DNA of 64,000 nt from Pseudoalteromonas sp. Scap06 (GTDB lineage: Bacteria; Pseudomonadota; Gammaproteobacteria; Enterobacterales; Alteromonadaceae): NCBI RefSeq assembly GCF_013394165.1, contig NZ_CP041330.1, positions 2,844,501 to 2,908,500 of the forward strand, given 5' to 3'. Position numbers and translations under genes: made by a program. Below, in pieces: positions 16,989 to 28,661 of the stretch (position 1 is its first letter; each line of letters starts with the position of its first letter). A model generated the notes under the pieces. The model was given only the letters and a program-made list of their open reading frames with translations. It searched no databases and was not told the origin of the DNA.

Positions 16989-18173
16989 TTACGCGTATTG
17001 CCCAGCGGCAAATCCACAGCTCCACGCGTATTGGAAATTATAGCCTCCTAGCCAACCCGTTACATCGGTCACTTCACCAATAAAGTATAAACCTTTGGCT
17101 TTTTTAGCCTCAAATGTTTTTGAGCTTAGCTCATCGGTATCTACACCACCTAAAGTCACTTCTGCGGTTCTGTAACCCTCAGTACCATTTGGCTTAATTT
17201 GCCACGCATGAATATAATCAGCAAGCGCATCAATTTGGCTATGCGTTAGCTGATTAATATTGCAATCAGGAATAGCTTTACTGTTATGGAGTATTTCAAC
17301 AAAACGCTTAGGAAGGATAGTAGCGAGGCTATTTTTTAACGATTTTTGCGCTTGCGTTTCTCGCCAATCGGCTAGCTGTTGCTTTAAATCGAGTTCAGGT
17401 AATAAATTGATCGTCACCGCCTGACCTGCTCGCCAAAATGAGCTTATTTGTAATATGGCAGGCCCGGATAAGCCGCGGTGAGTAAATAGAATATTCTCTT
17501 TAAATACAGTACCATCTTCGCTTGCAACTTCACAAGGAATACTAATGCCAGAAAGCCCTTCAAAACGCTCTTTATCGTGTTGATGTAAGGTAAAGGGAAC
17601 TAAAGCAGCCATCGTCGGCAATACCTTTAAACCAAATTGCTCTGCAATTTTATAACCTATTGGCGTCGCGCCAAGTTTAGGCATAGTTAAACCGCCCGAT
17701 GCGACAACTAACGACTCGCAGGTCAGAGTTTCTTGCTCAGTTGTGACACTGTAACCTGTTGCTGTTTTAGCTACATTTAACACTTCGCTGCGTAGTTTAA
17801 TTGTAACGCCAGCCCACTCACATTCGGTTAGTAAAATATCAACAATGTCTTGTGCGCTATTGTCACAAAATAATTGTCCCAATGTTTTATGGTGATACGC
17901 CAAACCATGTCGGTCTACAAGCTCTACAAAGTCATGTTGGGTATAACGACTTAAGCACGACTTTACAAAATGGGGATTAGTGCATAAATAGTTATTAGGG
18001 CTCGCATTTTCGTTAGTAAAATTACATCGCCCGCCACCACTAATTAAAATTTTACGTCCTGGCTTTTTACCCATATCAAGCACTGTAACACTTCGGCCGC
18101 GATATCCTGCTTGTGCTGCACACATTAAACCTGCAGCTCCGGCACCGATCACTATCACATCAAGGTGAGTCAT
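16989..18173 (-). CDS. yhiN: HI0933/YhiN-family flavoprotein
   Basis: The protein belongs to the HI0933-like NAD(P)/FAD-dependent oxidoreductases. The N-terminal dinucleotide-binding motif is VIVIGAGAAGLMCA, followed by a conserved GRKILISGGGRCNFTN and a C-terminal GGYNFQYAWSCGFAAG that completes the FAD site. The physiological substrate of this family is not established. I chose the ATG at 18173 (MTHLDVIVIG, about 394 residues), which has AAGAGA upstream, over a longer frame starting at 18227. The stop codon lies 3 bases from the inferred end of the Tn7-like element, and the C-terminus looks undamaged. The 3' end of this gene is therefore the probable attachment site. Confidence 0.92.
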   Translation of the reverse strand: MTHLDVIVIGAGAAGLMCAAQAGYRGRSVTVLDMGKKPGRKILISGGGRCNFTNENASPNNYLCTNPHFVKSCLSRYTQHDFVELVDRHGLAYHHKTLGQLFCDNSAQDIVDILLTECEWAGVTIKLRSEVLNVAKTATGYSVTTEQETLTCESLVVASGGLTMPKLGATPIGYKIAEQFGLKVLPTMAALVPFTLHQHDKERFEGLSGISIPCEVASEDGTVFKENILFTHRGLSGPAILQISSFWRAGQAVTINLLPELDLKQQLADWRETQAQKSLKNSLATILPKRFVEILHNSKAIPDCNINQLTHSQIDALADYIHAWQIKPNGTEGYRTAEVTLGGVDTDELSSKTFEAKKAKGLYFIGEVTDVTGWLGGYNFQYAWSCGFAAGQYA

Positions 18174-18480
18174 TTGGTCATCTCTTAAAAACTTTGGTGA
18201 ATTATAACAAAGTTTCGGTAACAACAAGATAGCTGTTATATTGTTTTTAATTTATCAATAAAGATTAAATAATGATAAAAAACACCAAAAAAATCTAATA
18301 CATTAGGATCGTCAACATAATAAAAACAAATACAAAACGACTGAAAGCTTACTAAATTCACGGTTATAACTAAATGAGATAGGCACATACGTATTTAATA
18401 TTTCAAAATTATTAACAGATCATTTACCTTTGTACCCGCTTTGTGGCTTTCCACAAATAATAATAAAACTAAGGGTAATT
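18174..18480. other. Intergenic spacer upstream of the secreted protease
   Basis: This AT-rich spacer of about 300 bases separates the divergent yhiN and protease genes and must hold both promoters. I see no convincing operator or RNA in it. A frame can be read from 18430 into the protease, but the segment before 18481 encodes no sensible signal peptide. The AAGGGTAATT ribosome-binding site before 18481 marks the true start. Confidence 0.4.
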
Positions 18481-20604
18481 ATGACTTCTAATAATTCATT
18501 TAAAAAATGCGCTGTTGCGCTAACAATAAGTACACTATTTGCAGCCAGCTCAAGCATGGCAAATCCAGCACAAGCAATCGCACCATCAATGGCTGAAACC
18601 TCAGTTAAAATGCAAAATCAAAGTGGGTTTGAAACTCAGTTCATTATCAAATATAAAAATAATAGCGATATGATGAACGTATCAACAGCTGAAGCATCGC
18701 CTGCAATGATGAACAAAAAAGCGCAAAGCTTTGTAAAAAACTTCACCTCAAAAAAAGGTAAAGTTAAAGCTAAATATATCCGCGCAATGGCATTAAATGA
18801 TCATCACGTAATGCGTGCCGACAAAAAGCTCAATGCTGAAGAAGCACAACAGTTTATGCAAGAAATGGTCAATTCAGGCAATGTTGAATACATTGAAGTC
18901 GATCAAATGTTAAAGCCATTTGCAACACCAAACGACCCTCGTTATGGCGACCAATGGCATTACTATGAGCAAGCCGGTGGCCTAAATCTACCAACAGCCT
19001 GGGATACTGCTACAGGTAGCGGCGTGGTTGTAGCTGTTCTTGATACTGGTTACCGCCCACATGTTGATTTAAACGCCAATATTTTACCTGGCTACGATAT
19101 GATCTCTAATCTATCAGTCGCTAATGATGGCAATGGCCGTGATAACGATGCTCGCGATCCAGGGGATGCTGTTGCAGCCGGAGAATGTGGTGATAATGGA
19201 GCACAAGGCTCTAGCTGGCATGGTACTCACGTAGCAGGCACAGTCGCTGCTGTGACTAATAATGGTGAAGGCGTTGCTGGTGTTGCTTACGACGCCAAAG
19301 TAGTGCCAGTACGTGTATTAGGTAAATGTGGCGGCTTGACCTCAGATATTGCTGACGGCATTATTTGGGCTTCAGGCGGAAACGTATCAGGTACATCGAC
19401 AAACCCAAACCCTGCAGATGTTATAAACATGAGTTTAGGTGGTGCAGGTACATGTAGCTCAACGACTCAAAATGCGATTAATACTGCACGTAACAACGGC
19501 TCTGTTGTTGTAATAGCTGCAGGTAACGATAACGATAATTCTGCAAACTACAACCCGGGTAACTGTAATGGAGTTGTTAATGTTGCATCAGTTGGTCGTA
19601 ACGGTGGCCGCGCATATTACTCAAATTATGGTAGCAATATTGATGTAGCAGCACCGGGTGGCGCACAAAATTTTGCTAATGATTCTGAAGGTGTTTTATC
19701 TACTTACAACTCAGGCTCAACAACACCATCAAGCGACAGCTATGGTTTTTCGCAAGGTACATCAATGGCCGCCCCTCATGTTGCAGGTGTAGCAGCGTTA
19801 ATCAAACAAGCAAAACCAAACGCGACACCTGATGAAATAGAAAATATTTTAAAAACAACAACTCGTGCATTCCCAGCAACTTGTACTAACTGTGGCACAG
19901 GCATTGTTGATGCTGCCGCTGCTGTTGCAGCAGCCTCTGGTGGTACACCACCGCCAACATCAGGTGATAATGAGCTTATTGATGGGCAAGCGAAAACAGG
20001 CTTAAGCGGTGCGACAAGTACACAAAACTTTTACACTATGACAGTCCCAAGCGGTGCTACTAATGTAACTTTCACAATGAGTGGTGGTACAGGTGATGCT
20101 GACTTGTATGTACGTGCTGGTAGTAAACCGACAACAAGCACTTATGATTGCCGTCCTTACAATGAAGGTAACAGTGAAGAGTGTTCTATCGATAACCCAA
20201 CTTCAGGTACTTATCATATAATGCTAAACGGCTACTCAGCCTACACTGGCGTTAGTTTAGTCGGTAACATCACAGGCGGTTCAGACTCAGGCACACCACA
20301 AGCGGGTGGCGGTACAGTATCTGATGTTTCTGCAACAGCAGGTCAGTGGAAGCATTACACGCTAGAAGTTCCTGCTGGCATGGCTAACTTTACTGTAACA
20401 ACATCAGGTGGCACTGGTGATGCTGACTTATTTGTAAAATTTGGTAGTCAGCCAACCAGCTCAAGCTATGATTGCCGCCCATTTAAAACTGGTAACGCCG
20501 AAACATGTACATTTAGCAACCCTCAAGCAGGCACATGGCATTTAAGTGTTAATGCGTATCAAACCTTCTCAGGTTTAACGCTAAGTGGTCAATACCAGCC
20601 ATAG
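18481..20604 (+). CDS. Secreted subtilisin-like serine protease with two PPC domains
   Basis: This is an extracellular peptidase S8. From ATG 18481 (AAGGG upstream) the 707-residue precursor has a signal peptide (about 1-27, SSSMA cleavage area) and an inhibitor I9-type propeptide (ETQFIIKYKNN...). The catalytic domain has Asp in VVVAVLDTGYRPH (near 188), His in SSWHGTHVAGTVAA (near 250) and Ser in GFSQGTSMAAPHVAG (near 427). Two pre-peptidase C-terminal (PPC) domains follow at about 500-600 and 615-705, sharing GGTGDADLYV / GGTGDADLFV and a YDCRP motif. Such enzymes are typical exported proteases of marine Alteromonadales. A terminator follows directly, so the gene is probably monocistronic. 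Confidence 0.94.
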   Translation: MTSNNSFKKCAVALTISTLFAASSSMANPAQAIAPSMAETSVKMQNQSGFETQFIIKYKNNSDMMNVSTAEASPAMMNKKAQSFVKNFTSKKGKVKAKYIRAMALNDHHVMRADKKLNAEEAQQFMQEMVNSGNVEYIEVDQMLKPFATPNDPRYGDQWHYYEQAGGLNLPTAWDTATGSGVVVAVLDTGYRPHVDLNANILPGYDMISNLSVANDGNGRDNDARDPGDAVAAGECGDNGAQGSSWHGTHVAGTVAAVTNNGEGVAGVAYDAKVVPVRVLGKCGGLTSDIADGIIWASGGNVSGTSTNPNPADVINMSLGGAGTCSSTTQNAINTARNNGSVVVIAAGNDNDNSANYNPGNCNGVVNVASVGRNGGRAYYSNYGSNIDVAAPGGAQNFANDSEGVLSTYNSGSTTPSSDSYGFSQGTSMAAPHVAGVAALIKQAKPNATPDEIENILKTTTRAFPATCTNCGTGIVDAAAAVAAASGGTPPPTSGDNELIDGQAKTGLSGATSTQNFYTMTVPSGATNVTFTMSGGTGDADLYVRAGSKPTTSTYDCRPYNEGNSEECSIDNPTSGTYHIMLNGYSAYTGVSLVGNITGGSDSGTPQAGGGTVSDVSATAGQWKHYTLEVPAGMANFTVTTSGGTGDADLFVKFGSQPTSSSYDCRPFKTGNAETCTFSNPQAGTWHLSVNAYQTFSGLTLSGQYQP

Positions 20605-20622
20605 TCCATCTACTCTTTTAAT

Positions 20623-20653
20623 AAAAAGCCGATATATATGTATCGGCTTTTTT
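20623..20653. terminator. Bidirectional rho-independent terminator
   Basis: AAAAAGCCGATA pairs with TATCGGCTTTTTT around a short AT loop, with A-run and T-run on the two sides. It lies between the convergent protease and peroxiredoxin genes and can serve both. Confidence 0.85.
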
Positions 20654-20672
20654 ACTGATAAACGCAGATTAG

Positions 20673-21146
20673 TTATAGTTTAGCTAAAACGACTTCAGCG
20701 CTACTTATTACAAATTCTTTTTCTTGCTCGACAAATAATTGGTTAACAACACCACTATCTACAACCATAGCGTAACGTTTCGAGCGCAAACCACCAAAGC
20801 CTGCGGTATCTTTTTCAAGACCTAAAGCACGAGTAAAACTGGCATCGCCGTCTGCCAGCATATCTATATGCTCTGCATTTTGTGACTCACCCCATGCTTT
20901 CATCACAAATGCATCATTTACCGATACACAGTAGATAGCGTTAATACCCTTAGCCTTAATTTTATCGGCTAGCGCGATATAACCAGGCAAATGAGCATTC
21001 GAACAAGTGGGTGTAAAAGCACCAGGCACCGCAAATAACACAACTTTTTTATCTGTAAATAATTCATTATTAGTGAGTGTTTGCATACCTTTATCACTAA
21101 GCTGAGATAAATTTACTGCAGGTATTGTCTGACCTAGCTCTATCAT
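20673..21146 (-). CDS. Peroxiredoxin of the Prx5 type
   Basis: The 157-residue protein is a thiol peroxidase of the Prx5 (AhpC/TSA, redoxin) family, which reduces peroxides using glutathione/glutaredoxin or thioredoxin. The peroxidatic Cys48 lies in the typical PGAFTPTCSNAHLPGY motif, and a conserved GGLRSKRYAMVVDSGVV follows. Length and motifs match full-size bacterial Prx5 without a fused glutaredoxin. It is cytoplasmic, with no signal peptide. It is a single gene between the protease and a chemoreceptor gene. No OxyR-type site was recognised upstream. Confidence 0.92.
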   Translation of the reverse strand: MIELGQTIPAVNLSQLSDKGMQTLTNNELFTDKKVVLFAVPGAFTPTCSNAHLPGYIALADKIKAKGINAIYCVSVNDAFVMKAWGESQNAEHIDMLADGDASFTRALGLEKDTAGFGGLRSKRYAMVVDSGVVNQLFVEQEKEFVISSAEVVLAKL

Positions 21147-21210
21147 ATTAATTCCTTAGGGTAATTAAATAGTCTTTTAGCATACAGATTAATATTTAAT
21201 TCGTCTTCGA

Positions 21211-23151
21211 TTAATCGCTGTTGTTATCTAAACCTAAACCTTCTTTAATAGATGTCATTTGCAACTCTAATTGCGAGCCTATATCAGCAACTAATTCACT
21301 CGACTCACTTACTTGGCTTTTCATATCATGCATTGATAGAGTAAAGTCACTAAGGAAATTACTTTGTTGTTTAGCCAATTCCATTGCATCAATCGCAACT
21401 TTATTAGCCTGCTGCGCATTATCTGCAACTCCTTCAGAGTTTGCTTTAAGCTCTTGAGCATTTGCAGTTTGTAACTGTGCATCCTCAGTTAATGCATTGA
21501 TTTGTTTATAGACTTCTTGAGAGTTTTCGCTTAGTAGCGCCAATTGATCATTAATCTCTTTTAACGAACCTTGAGTCTGCATAGCTAATTGCCTTACCTC
21601 ATCAGCAACCACGGCAAAACCTCGACCTTGCTCACCTGCTCTTGCTGATTCAATCGCAGCATTGAGCGCGAGTAAGTTTGTTTGCTCAGCGATGGTACGT
21701 ATGACCGTAATAATATTGCTTACTCCCTGTACCCCGCTCAGTAATTCCTGAACACTATGCATACCTTGCTCAATTCGCTGCTGTGTATCAGAACTGGCAT
21801 TAAGCATACTTTTGGCAAAACCAACACTTTGTTGCATTGCTTCATAAGTACTTTGAGCATTTTCAGCAGCTTGAGCATTGATATGATTAACCTGCTCGCC
21901 AAGTTGCTGAATATTAAGAAGCAGTTCTTCATTGTGATTTACCTGCTGATAACTCGCATTACTTTTTTGACCTATCGTGTATAAATGCCCACTCATCTGC
22001 TGCATGAAATCACTGACTACATTAAGCATATCTGCTCTTTCTTGCGCTTCCAAACGCTGGCGTTCAATTAACTGGTTAAAATACTGCGCTATTTCACCCA
22101 CCTCTGTTTTAGGGTTATTCACTGTAATATTTTTTAACTCATTACTTTCGATTAAGAATGCAAACCCATCTCGCAGTTGTCGTAAAGGTTGTAAAACCTG
22201 TTTACGTTGCACCCAATAAACACCAAAAGCTAATATTACTAGTCCACCTATTGCTATTCCAAACACCCAGAACACTTGTTGCTTTACGGTATCTTGCTGC
22301 GCTTTTAATGTTTGCTCTGCCTCAATCACTGTATTTGATAGTAAGCTAATTTGTTCGCGTAACTCATTTGTTCCTGAACGACGTAGTTTTGATTGCGATA
22401 AAGTACTGCTTAAATCACGCAGATAACGTTTAGGCCAACTCACCAACTCTGCTTTTATTTCAGCAGCCAAATCTTCAGGTTCTTCATCTACAAATAAAGC
22501 AAATTCATCAACCTCAGTCATTACTCCTAAGTTAGGTAGCTGCTCAATTTTTACAGCTAGTAAGTTTAGGGTTTTTATACTTTGTTGCAGGTTTTTCTCT
22601 ATCTCAGGTTGGTAATTATTTAGCAGCTGATAAGTCGATAGTGATAAATTAACCACTTCACTGTAATAATCACTCGCTAATTTATTGTAGCTAAGAGCGT
22701 TACTGGCTTGCGTTGATGCTTTTTGCGCATAATTCATAAGTGAAGAGGCTGAGCCGGCCATTTGTCTAAGCGCGTTATCTAACAGCGCAGTTTCATTGCC
22801 AGAGAGTTTTCCAAGTGATCTGTATTTACCATTAATATCTGTATCTAATAAAGTTAATTGTTCAGCTAAACGAGCTTCTAACTCATGAGGAAGCACCGTT
22901 AACTGTTGCGCTTTAAGTTGCTCAATCAAGGTAGATGATTGTTTTAAGTATTGGCTATTACCTTGCGCTAAGTAACTCTCTAATTGATTGGCAAGCTCAA
23001 CCATTATGCTATTTTTTAAATGGCTGTATGCGCTATCTTGTTGCTGAAGCTTTAGTAATGTATGGCTTGCCCATAACAAGGTCGCGGCTAGAAGGATACT
23101 TGCAAATGTTAGTAAAATGGCTAGTAAACGGGTAAAAAATGATACACGCAT
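21211..23151 (-). CDS. Methyl-accepting chemotaxis protein
   Basis: This is a membrane chemoreceptor of 646 residues. The first transmembrane segment is at about 8-30 and the second at about 292-314 ([20 protein letters not shown]). Between them is a long helical, Gln/Leu-rich periplasmic sensor of roughly 260 residues. A HAMP domain follows, then the cytoplasmic signalling hairpin whose tip reads [20 protein letters not shown] near residue 480-500, the site that contacts CheA and CheW. The ligand cannot be inferred. It is monocistronic, and no chemotaxis genes are adjacent. Confidence 0.93.
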   Translation of the reverse strand: MRVSFFTRLLAILLTFASILLAATLLWASHTLLKLQQQDSAYSHLKNSIMVELANQLESYLAQGNSQYLKQSSTLIEQLKAQQLTVLPHELEARLAEQLTLLDTDINGKYRSLGKLSGNETALLDNALRQMAGSASSLMNYAQKASTQASNALSYNKLASDYYSEVVNLSLSTYQLLNNYQPEIEKNLQQSIKTLNLLAVKIEQLPNLGVMTEVDEFALFVDEEPEDLAAEIKAELVSWPKRYLRDLSSTLSQSKLRRSGTNELREQISLLSNTVIEAEQTLKAQQDTVKQQVFWVFGIAIGGLVILAFGVYWVQRKQVLQPLRQLRDGFAFLIESNELKNITVNNPKTEVGEIAQYFNQLIERQRLEAQERADMLNVVSDFMQQMSGHLYTIGQKSNASYQQVNHNEELLLNIQQLGEQVNHINAQAAENAQSTYEAMQQSVGFAKSMLNASSDTQQRIEQGMHSVQELLSGVQGVSNIITVIRTIAEQTNLLALNAAIESARAGEQGRGFAVVADEVRQLAMQTQGSLKEINDQLALLSENSQEVYKQINALTEDAQLQTANAQELKANSEGVADNAQQANKVAIDAMELAKQQSNFLSDFTLSMHDMKSQVSESSELVADIGSQLELQMTSIKEGLGLDNNSD

Positions 23152-23297
23152 AAATATATCTCAAAACTGAAATACACATAGAGTATTGAATTTTTATGAC
23201 ATATTTATGTAACAAGAGTAATAAGGATAAATACGTGAGGGAATTAGACTTAAAGGTAGTTAGACAGGATGTAAAATGACAATTTATCTAAGTAAAT

Positions 23298-23326
23298 AAA
23301 AAACCGCGTTTAAACGCGGTTTTTTT
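23298..23326. terminator. Rho-independent terminator
   Basis: AAAAAACCGCG and CGCGGTTTTTTT form a self-complementary stem through TTTAAA. It lies just downstream of the DUF3718 gene on the minus strand and is near-symmetric, so it could act in both directions. Confidence 0.8.
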
Positions 23327-23343
23327 ATTAATTAAGCTTTTAT

Positions 23344-23718
23344 TTAAAGGCCTGCACGGTCTTTAATAATAGGGATTAAAGGTGAGCCTGCATGATTTGC
23401 CTCAGCCCAAGCAATATCTGCACCGTCTTCAAGTGAGCTCTTAGATAAGTTTTTAACAATGTACTCGCCTGTATCAACTGCATTACTTGCAACAGCATGA
23501 CGCAATAAGTTATTACCATTACAAAAAACTGCATCATAGATATTACGAACTTTCACACGTGAACTTTTTAATTTGCTACGTAGACGGTTTTTATCATCAC
23601 CAGCAATGTATTCACAAACTGAAACAGCTAACTGGTCATTAGCGCTTGCAGGCGCAGTATAAGCAAACGAACCCGCTGCAATAGCAGCAATTACAACTAG
23701 TTTCGGTAATTTAATCAT
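23344..23718 (-). CDS. Exported DUF3718-family protein
   Basis: This small protein of 124 residues has a clear signal peptide (about 1-26, AAIAAGSFAYTAPASA). The mature part, with two cysteines (SVCEYIAGDD and AVFCNGNN), matches DUF3718, a family of unknown function found mainly in Alteromonadales. A periplasmic location is likely, and the two Cys may form a disulfide. It is transcribed alone, with a terminator immediately after it. The family call is from memory of the motif pattern. Confidence 0.75.
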   Translation of the reverse strand: MIKLPKLVVIAAIAAGSFAYTAPASANDQLAVSVCEYIAGDDKNRLRSKLKSSRVKVRNIYDAVFCNGNNLLRHAVASNAVDTGEYIVKNLSKSSLEDGADIAWAEANHAGSPLIPIIKDRAGL

Positions 23719-23800
23719 TGATTGGACACCCTATATTAATACTTTTTTCGTACTCGACTGTTTAATATTGTACCAACACGCTCAGATTTTGGCAATAATG

Positions 23801-24292
23801 TTAAGAGACTTTATTCAAAGTTACGAATTTATAACTATATTTATTTTTCTCATCAGGCGCCATCAACATTTCATCTTCAATTTGCCAATTTGCAACACTT
23901 TGGTAATCAGGAAACTGTGTATCCCCTTCTACATCTAAGTCTATAAAGGTTAGATATAAGCGATGTGCTTGCTCTAAGAACTGTTGATAGATGTTTCCAC
24001 CACCAATAATCATCACTTCGGCAATATCATTAACAAGCTCAAGTGCAGCTTCAGGAGTAGTTACAGTTTCAATTCCTGGTGCTTGATATTCAGTATTGCG
24101 AGTAATAATAATATTACGACGCCCAGGTAGCGGCCTACCTATCGATTCAAATGTTTTACGCCCCATAATAACGGGCTTACCAGAAGTTACTTTTTTAAAG
24201 TGCTGAAGGTCGCCAGGTAAGTGCCATGGCATTTTATTATCTAAGCCAATGACACGATTGTTTGCCATTGCTGCAATCATTGAAATTATCAC
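23801..24292 (-). CDS. folA: Dihydrofolate reductase
   Basis: FolA reduces dihydrofolate to tetrahydrofolate with NADPH. The 163-residue sequence shows ISMIAAMANNRVIGLDNKMPWHLPGDLQHF with catalytic Asp28, the NADPH-binding GRKTFESIGRPLPGRRNIII and the later EVMIIGGGNIYQQFL. Length and motifs match chromosomal enterobacterial-type enzymes. It lies after obgE on the same strand, separated by a terminator, so it probably has its own promoter in that gap. Confidence 0.96.
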   Translation of the reverse strand: MIISMIAAMANNRVIGLDNKMPWHLPGDLQHFKKVTSGKPVIMGRKTFESIGRPLPGRRNIIITRNTEYQAPGIETVTTPEAALELVNDIAEVMIIGGGNIYQQFLEQAHRLYLTFIDLDVEGDTQFPDYQSVANWQIEDEMLMAPDEKNKYSYKFVTLNKVS

Positions 24293-24325
24293 ACTAAATA
24301 CCCAATACTTTATTATTAATCAAAG

Positions 24326-24348
24326 AAAAAGGAGCGTTAGCTCCTTTT
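24326..24348 (-). terminator. Terminator after obgE
   Basis: GGAGC-GTTA-GCTCC stem flanked by A and T runs, directly after the obgE stop codon and before folA. Confidence 0.75.
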
Positions 24349-24366
24349 AAATATATACAATTATAG

Positions 24367-25524
<1,158 letters not shown>

Positions 25525-25630
25525 TCACTTTAGGGATTGGCTTGTTAATAACTCTATTATATACCTAAGTGGCCTATAGAGCACACTGAGCATAAAAACA
25601 CTTAGGTATATATTTAGAGCTGCCTAAAAC

Positions 25631-25657
25631 AAAAAACCCCGCAAAGGCGGGGTTTTT
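25631..25657 (-). terminator. Terminator after rpmA
   Basis: AACCCCGC-AAAG-GCGGGGTTTTT, a strong G/C stem followed by a T-run in the minus-strand reading, 15 bases after the rpmA stop codon. Confidence 0.88.
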
Positions 25658-25671
25658 AACTACCTTACTGA

Positions 25672-25929
25672 TTACTCAGCTACGATAGTTACGTATTTAC
25701 GGTTTAAAGGACCTTTTTGTTCAAACTGAACTTTACCATCTGCTTTTGCGAAGATAGTGTGGTCTTTACCGATACCTACGTTTGCGCCTGGGTGGAAACG
25801 AGTTCCACGCTGACGAACAATGATGCTACCCGCTAGAACTGATTCGCCACCAAAACGCTTAACACCTAGGCGTTTGCTTTCTGAATCACGACCGTTACGA
25901 GTACTACCAGCTGCTTTTTTATGTGCCAT
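25672..25929 (-). CDS. rpmA: 50S ribosomal protein L27
   Basis: L27 binds near the peptidyl-transferase centre. The 85-residue sequence starts [20 protein letters not shown] and contains the conserved [20 protein letters not shown]. It follows rplU by 16 bases and forms the usual rplU-rpmA operon. The N-terminus is of the uncleaved proteobacterial type. Confidence 0.98.
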   Translation of the reverse strand: MAHKKAAGSTRNGRDSESKRLGVKRFGGESVLAGSIIVRQRGTRFHPGANVGIGKDHTIFAKADGKVQFEQKGPLNRKYVTIVAE

Positions 25930-25945
25930 TTCTAAGTACCTCTAA

Positions 25946-26257
25946 TTAAGCGCTAATGCTAGTGATTTTAACTTCAGTGAACCATTGACGATGGCCCATT
26001 TGCTTACGAGAATGCTTACGGCGTCTAAATTTAACAACCTTAATTTTCTCACCGCGACCGTGTGAAACAACCTCAGCTGTTACTTTACCACCGTTTACGA
26101 ACGGTACACCAATCTCGATCTTCTCACCATCAGCAACTAAAAGTACTGAATCAAATTCCACTGCCGCACCAGTTTCAACGTCTAATTTTTCAAGACGAAT
26201 CGTTTGACCTTCAGTCACACGATGCTGTTTACCACCACTTTGGAAAACCGCGTACAT
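25946..26257 (-). CDS. rplU: 50S ribosomal protein L21
   Basis: L21 binds 23S rRNA in the large subunit. I chose ATG 26257 ([20 protein letters not shown]), giving 103 residues as in E. coli. A longer frame to 26293 adds a non-conserved extension. The C-terminal signature [23 protein letters not shown] is intact. It is first in the rplU-rpmA operon, divergent from ispB, an arrangement widely conserved in gammaproteobacteria. Confidence 0.97.
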   Translation of the reverse strand: MYAVFQSGGKQHRVTEGQTIRLEKLDVETGAAVEFDSVLLVADGEKIEIGVPFVNGGKVTAEVVSHGRGEKIKVVKFRRRKHSRKQMGHRQWFTEVKITSISA

Positions 26258-26680
26258 AATTAACTCCGTCTGTGCACCCTCAAATCGGCGCAACTAAAAT
26301 ATTCTTCGATAGGGCGCGAAGTTTACGCTAACGCGAAATAACTAGCAAGCCTATTTTTATAATTAAATGAATAAAAAGTAGCTACATTGAGGGCAATTCA
26401 ATATTTCCCCTATTTTATATGAAAATCCCCCTTTGCCAAGCGCTTTTTAACGGTTACAGAAAATAAATTTGTAATAACAAAGCAAGCCCATGTAGTTCAA
26501 TTAACCGCCAGGGGTGATTCAAAATTAAACCACGCCGTTTAATCATTTATTCAGCTAGTTAATAGGTCATTTAACCTACTTAAGGGTGTTTTTTTAAGGA
26601 ATCATCACAAAATATCGAGCTGATGCGTTTTTTGTTGTACAATCTGCGCCGTTCACACATTAAAATTGGCTCGGAGATCA
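26258..26680. other. Divergent promoter region rplU / ispB
   Basis: This gap of about 420 bases must contain the rplU promoter (leftward) and the ispB promoter (rightward). I see no open frame with a credible start, no RNA hairpin with a T-run and no recognisable operator. Confidence 0.4.
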
Positions 26681-27652
26681 ATGGATATAAAAGCTATCCA
26701 GGCGTTAATCGAAAGCGATATGAATGACGTCAATCAACTAATACATGCGCAAATGCGCTCAGATGTGGCGTTAGTTAATCAACTTGGTTTGTATATTGTT
26801 AACAGCGGTGGCAAACGTGTTCGCCCCATGTTAGCTATTTTGGCGGCTAAAGCGCTAGGTTACCAAGGCAAAGATCACATTACGCTAGCAACAATTATTG
26901 AATTTATTCATACCGCAACGCTTTTACATGACGATGTGGTAGATGAATCTAACTTGCGCCGTGGCACACCCACAGCAAATGCCGAGTTTGGTAATGCCGC
27001 AAGTGTCCTCGTGGGAGACTTTATTTATACTCGCTCGTTTCAGCTAATGGTAGGCCTTGGTAAAATGCAGATAATGCAAGTGTTGGCCGATGCAACCAAT
27101 ATTATTGCTGAAGGCGAAGTGCTGCAATTAATGAACTGTAATGACCCAGATACTACTGAAGCCAGTTATATGCAGGTTATTTACTCTAAAACCGCTAAGT
27201 TATTTGAAGCTGCAACCGGGCTAGCTGCCATTATAACTGAGCAAGATGACAGTGTATTAAACGCACTCAATTTGTACGGTATGCATTTAGGCACTGCTTT
27301 TCAGTTGGTGGATGATGTTTTAGATTACAACGCCGATGCCGACCAACTGGGTAAAAACATTGGTGATGACTTAGCTGAAGGCAAACCTACATTACCACTA
27401 ATTTATGCCATGAAACACGGTAGCGAGCATCAAACACAGTTAATAAGAGATGCAATAGAGCACTGTAATGGTATGGCGCATCTAGATGAGATACTCGCTG
27501 CACTTAAACATACCAATGCCCTTGAGTTCACTATGCAAAAAGCAGAGCAAGAAGCAGAGAAAGCGATTGCTTGTTTAGATTGCTTAGCTGAGTCGAATTA
27601 CAAGCAAGCATTAATTAGCTTAGCTAGAATAGCGGTTGATCGCGACCACTAA
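26681..27652 (+). CDS. ispB: Octaprenyl diphosphate synthase
   Basis: IspB makes the octaprenyl side chain of ubiquinone and menaquinone. The two aspartate-rich motifs of trans-prenyltransferases are visible: LLHDDVVDESNLRRG and FQLVDDVLDYNAD. GGKRVRPML, for isopentenyl diphosphate binding, is near residue 45. The ATG at 26681 has CGGAG four bases upstream and gives 323 residues, as in E. coli. A TTG at 26666 would add five residues and is less likely. The gene stands opposite rplU, as is usual. Confidence 0.95.
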   Translation: MDIKAIQALIESDMNDVNQLIHAQMRSDVALVNQLGLYIVNSGGKRVRPMLAILAAKALGYQGKDHITLATIIEFIHTATLLHDDVVDESNLRRGTPTANAEFGNAASVLVGDFIYTRSFQLMVGLGKMQIMQVLADATNIIAEGEVLQLMNCNDPDTTEASYMQVIYSKTAKLFEAATGLAAIITEQDDSVLNALNLYGMHLGTAFQLVDDVLDYNADADQLGKNIGDDLAEGKPTLPLIYAMKHGSEHQTQLIRDAIEHCNGMAHLDEILAALKHTNALEFTMQKAEQEAEKAIACLDCLAESNYKQALISLARIAVDRDH

Positions 27653-27681
27653 GTTATACTGTGTAGATAATTCCGAGCAAT

Positions 27682-27710
27682 AAAAAAGCCTGCAAATGCA
27701 GGCTTTTTTT
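27682..27710. terminator. Bidirectional terminator between ispB and mdh
   Basis: AAAAAAGCCTGC and GCAGGCTTTTTTT form the stem, with AAAT as the loop, between convergent genes. Confidence 0.88.
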
Positions 27711-27728
27711 ATGGGTTAATTTTGGCTA

Positions 27729-28661
27729 TTACGCCATAAAATCAACACCTTCTTTAATGTCTTTTTTCAGAGTTTCAAGCATGTCATTTTTTGCTTGCTC
27801 TTCAAATGCGCTTAGTGTGCCGTAAGAAAGAATTTCTTCTACGCCATTTTTACCTAAACGTACTGGATGTGCGAAGTACTCTGCATCACCATTTTCAACA
27901 GCAACGTATGCATAATCTACAACGTCTTCACCTTGTAAGCCTTTAACTAAAGACATACAAAAACGTGCAGCAGCAGCACCCATTGATAATGTTGCAGAAC
28001 CACCGCCCGCTTTAGCATTAACTACTTCAGTACCCGCATTTTGGATACGTGGAGTCAGTGCAGCCACTTCTTCATCAGTGAAAGTAACACCTTCAACTTG
28101 AGAAAGTAACGGTAGAATAGTTGTACCTGAGTGACCACCAATTACTGGAACTTTAACGCTTGCTACGTCAACGCCTTTAAGCTCAGCAATGAACGCTTCT
28201 GAACGGATCACATCGAGTGTTGTAATACCAAATACACGCTTAGCATCGTAAGTTCCTGCTTTTTTAAATACTTCAGCAACAATTGGTACAGTACCGTTAA
28301 CTGGGTTAGTAATAATACCCACAAGCGCTTTAGGACAGTTAGCAACAATGCCTTCTGCTAATGTTTTGATGATACCAGCGTTAACATTAAATAAATCAGC
28401 ACGATCCATACCAGGCTTACGTGGCATACCCGCTGGAATAAGAACGATATCACAGCCTGTTAGTGCCTTATCTAAATCGTCTGCACCAAAACCTGCAACT
28501 TTAACATCTGTTGGGATGTGAGAAAGGTCAACAGCAACACCAGGAACTACTGGCGCAACATCATATAGTGATAATTCAGAGCCAGCTGGTAAGCCTGTTT
28601 TTAATAATAAAGACAACGCTTGACCGATACCGCCTGCAGCACCTAATACAGCAACTTTCAT
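27729..28661 (-). CDS. mdh: Malate dehydrogenase
   Basis: This TCA-cycle enzyme oxidises malate to oxaloacetate with NAD+. The 310-residue protein begins [20 protein letters not shown] (Rossmann motif), has the substrate-binding [14 protein letters not shown] loop, and the catalytic His in [15 protein letters not shown]. It is the short LDH-like enterobacterial form. It is divergent from argR, as in E. coli and Vibrio. Confidence 0.97.
   Translation of the reverse strand: MKVAVLGAAGGIGQALSLLLKTGLPAGSELSLYDVAPVVPGVAVDLSHIPTDVKVAGFGADDLDKALTGCDIVLIPAGMPRKPGMDRADLFNVNAGIIKTLAEGIVANCPKALVGIITNPVNGTVPIVAEVFKKAGTYDAKRVFGITTLDVIRSEAFIAELKGVDVASVKVPVIGGHSGTTILPLLSQVEGVTFTDEEVAALTPRIQNAGTEVVNAKAGGGSATLSMGAAAARFCMSLVKGLQGEDVVDYAYVAVENGDAEYFAHPVRLGKNGVEEILSYGTLSAFEEQAKNDMLETLKKDIKEGVDFMA

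Noticed and set aside
18430..18480. N-terminal extension of the subtilisin
   Set aside because: Starting at 18430 would put 17 non-signal residues before the real signal peptide. The ribosome-binding site and signal peptide fit 18481.
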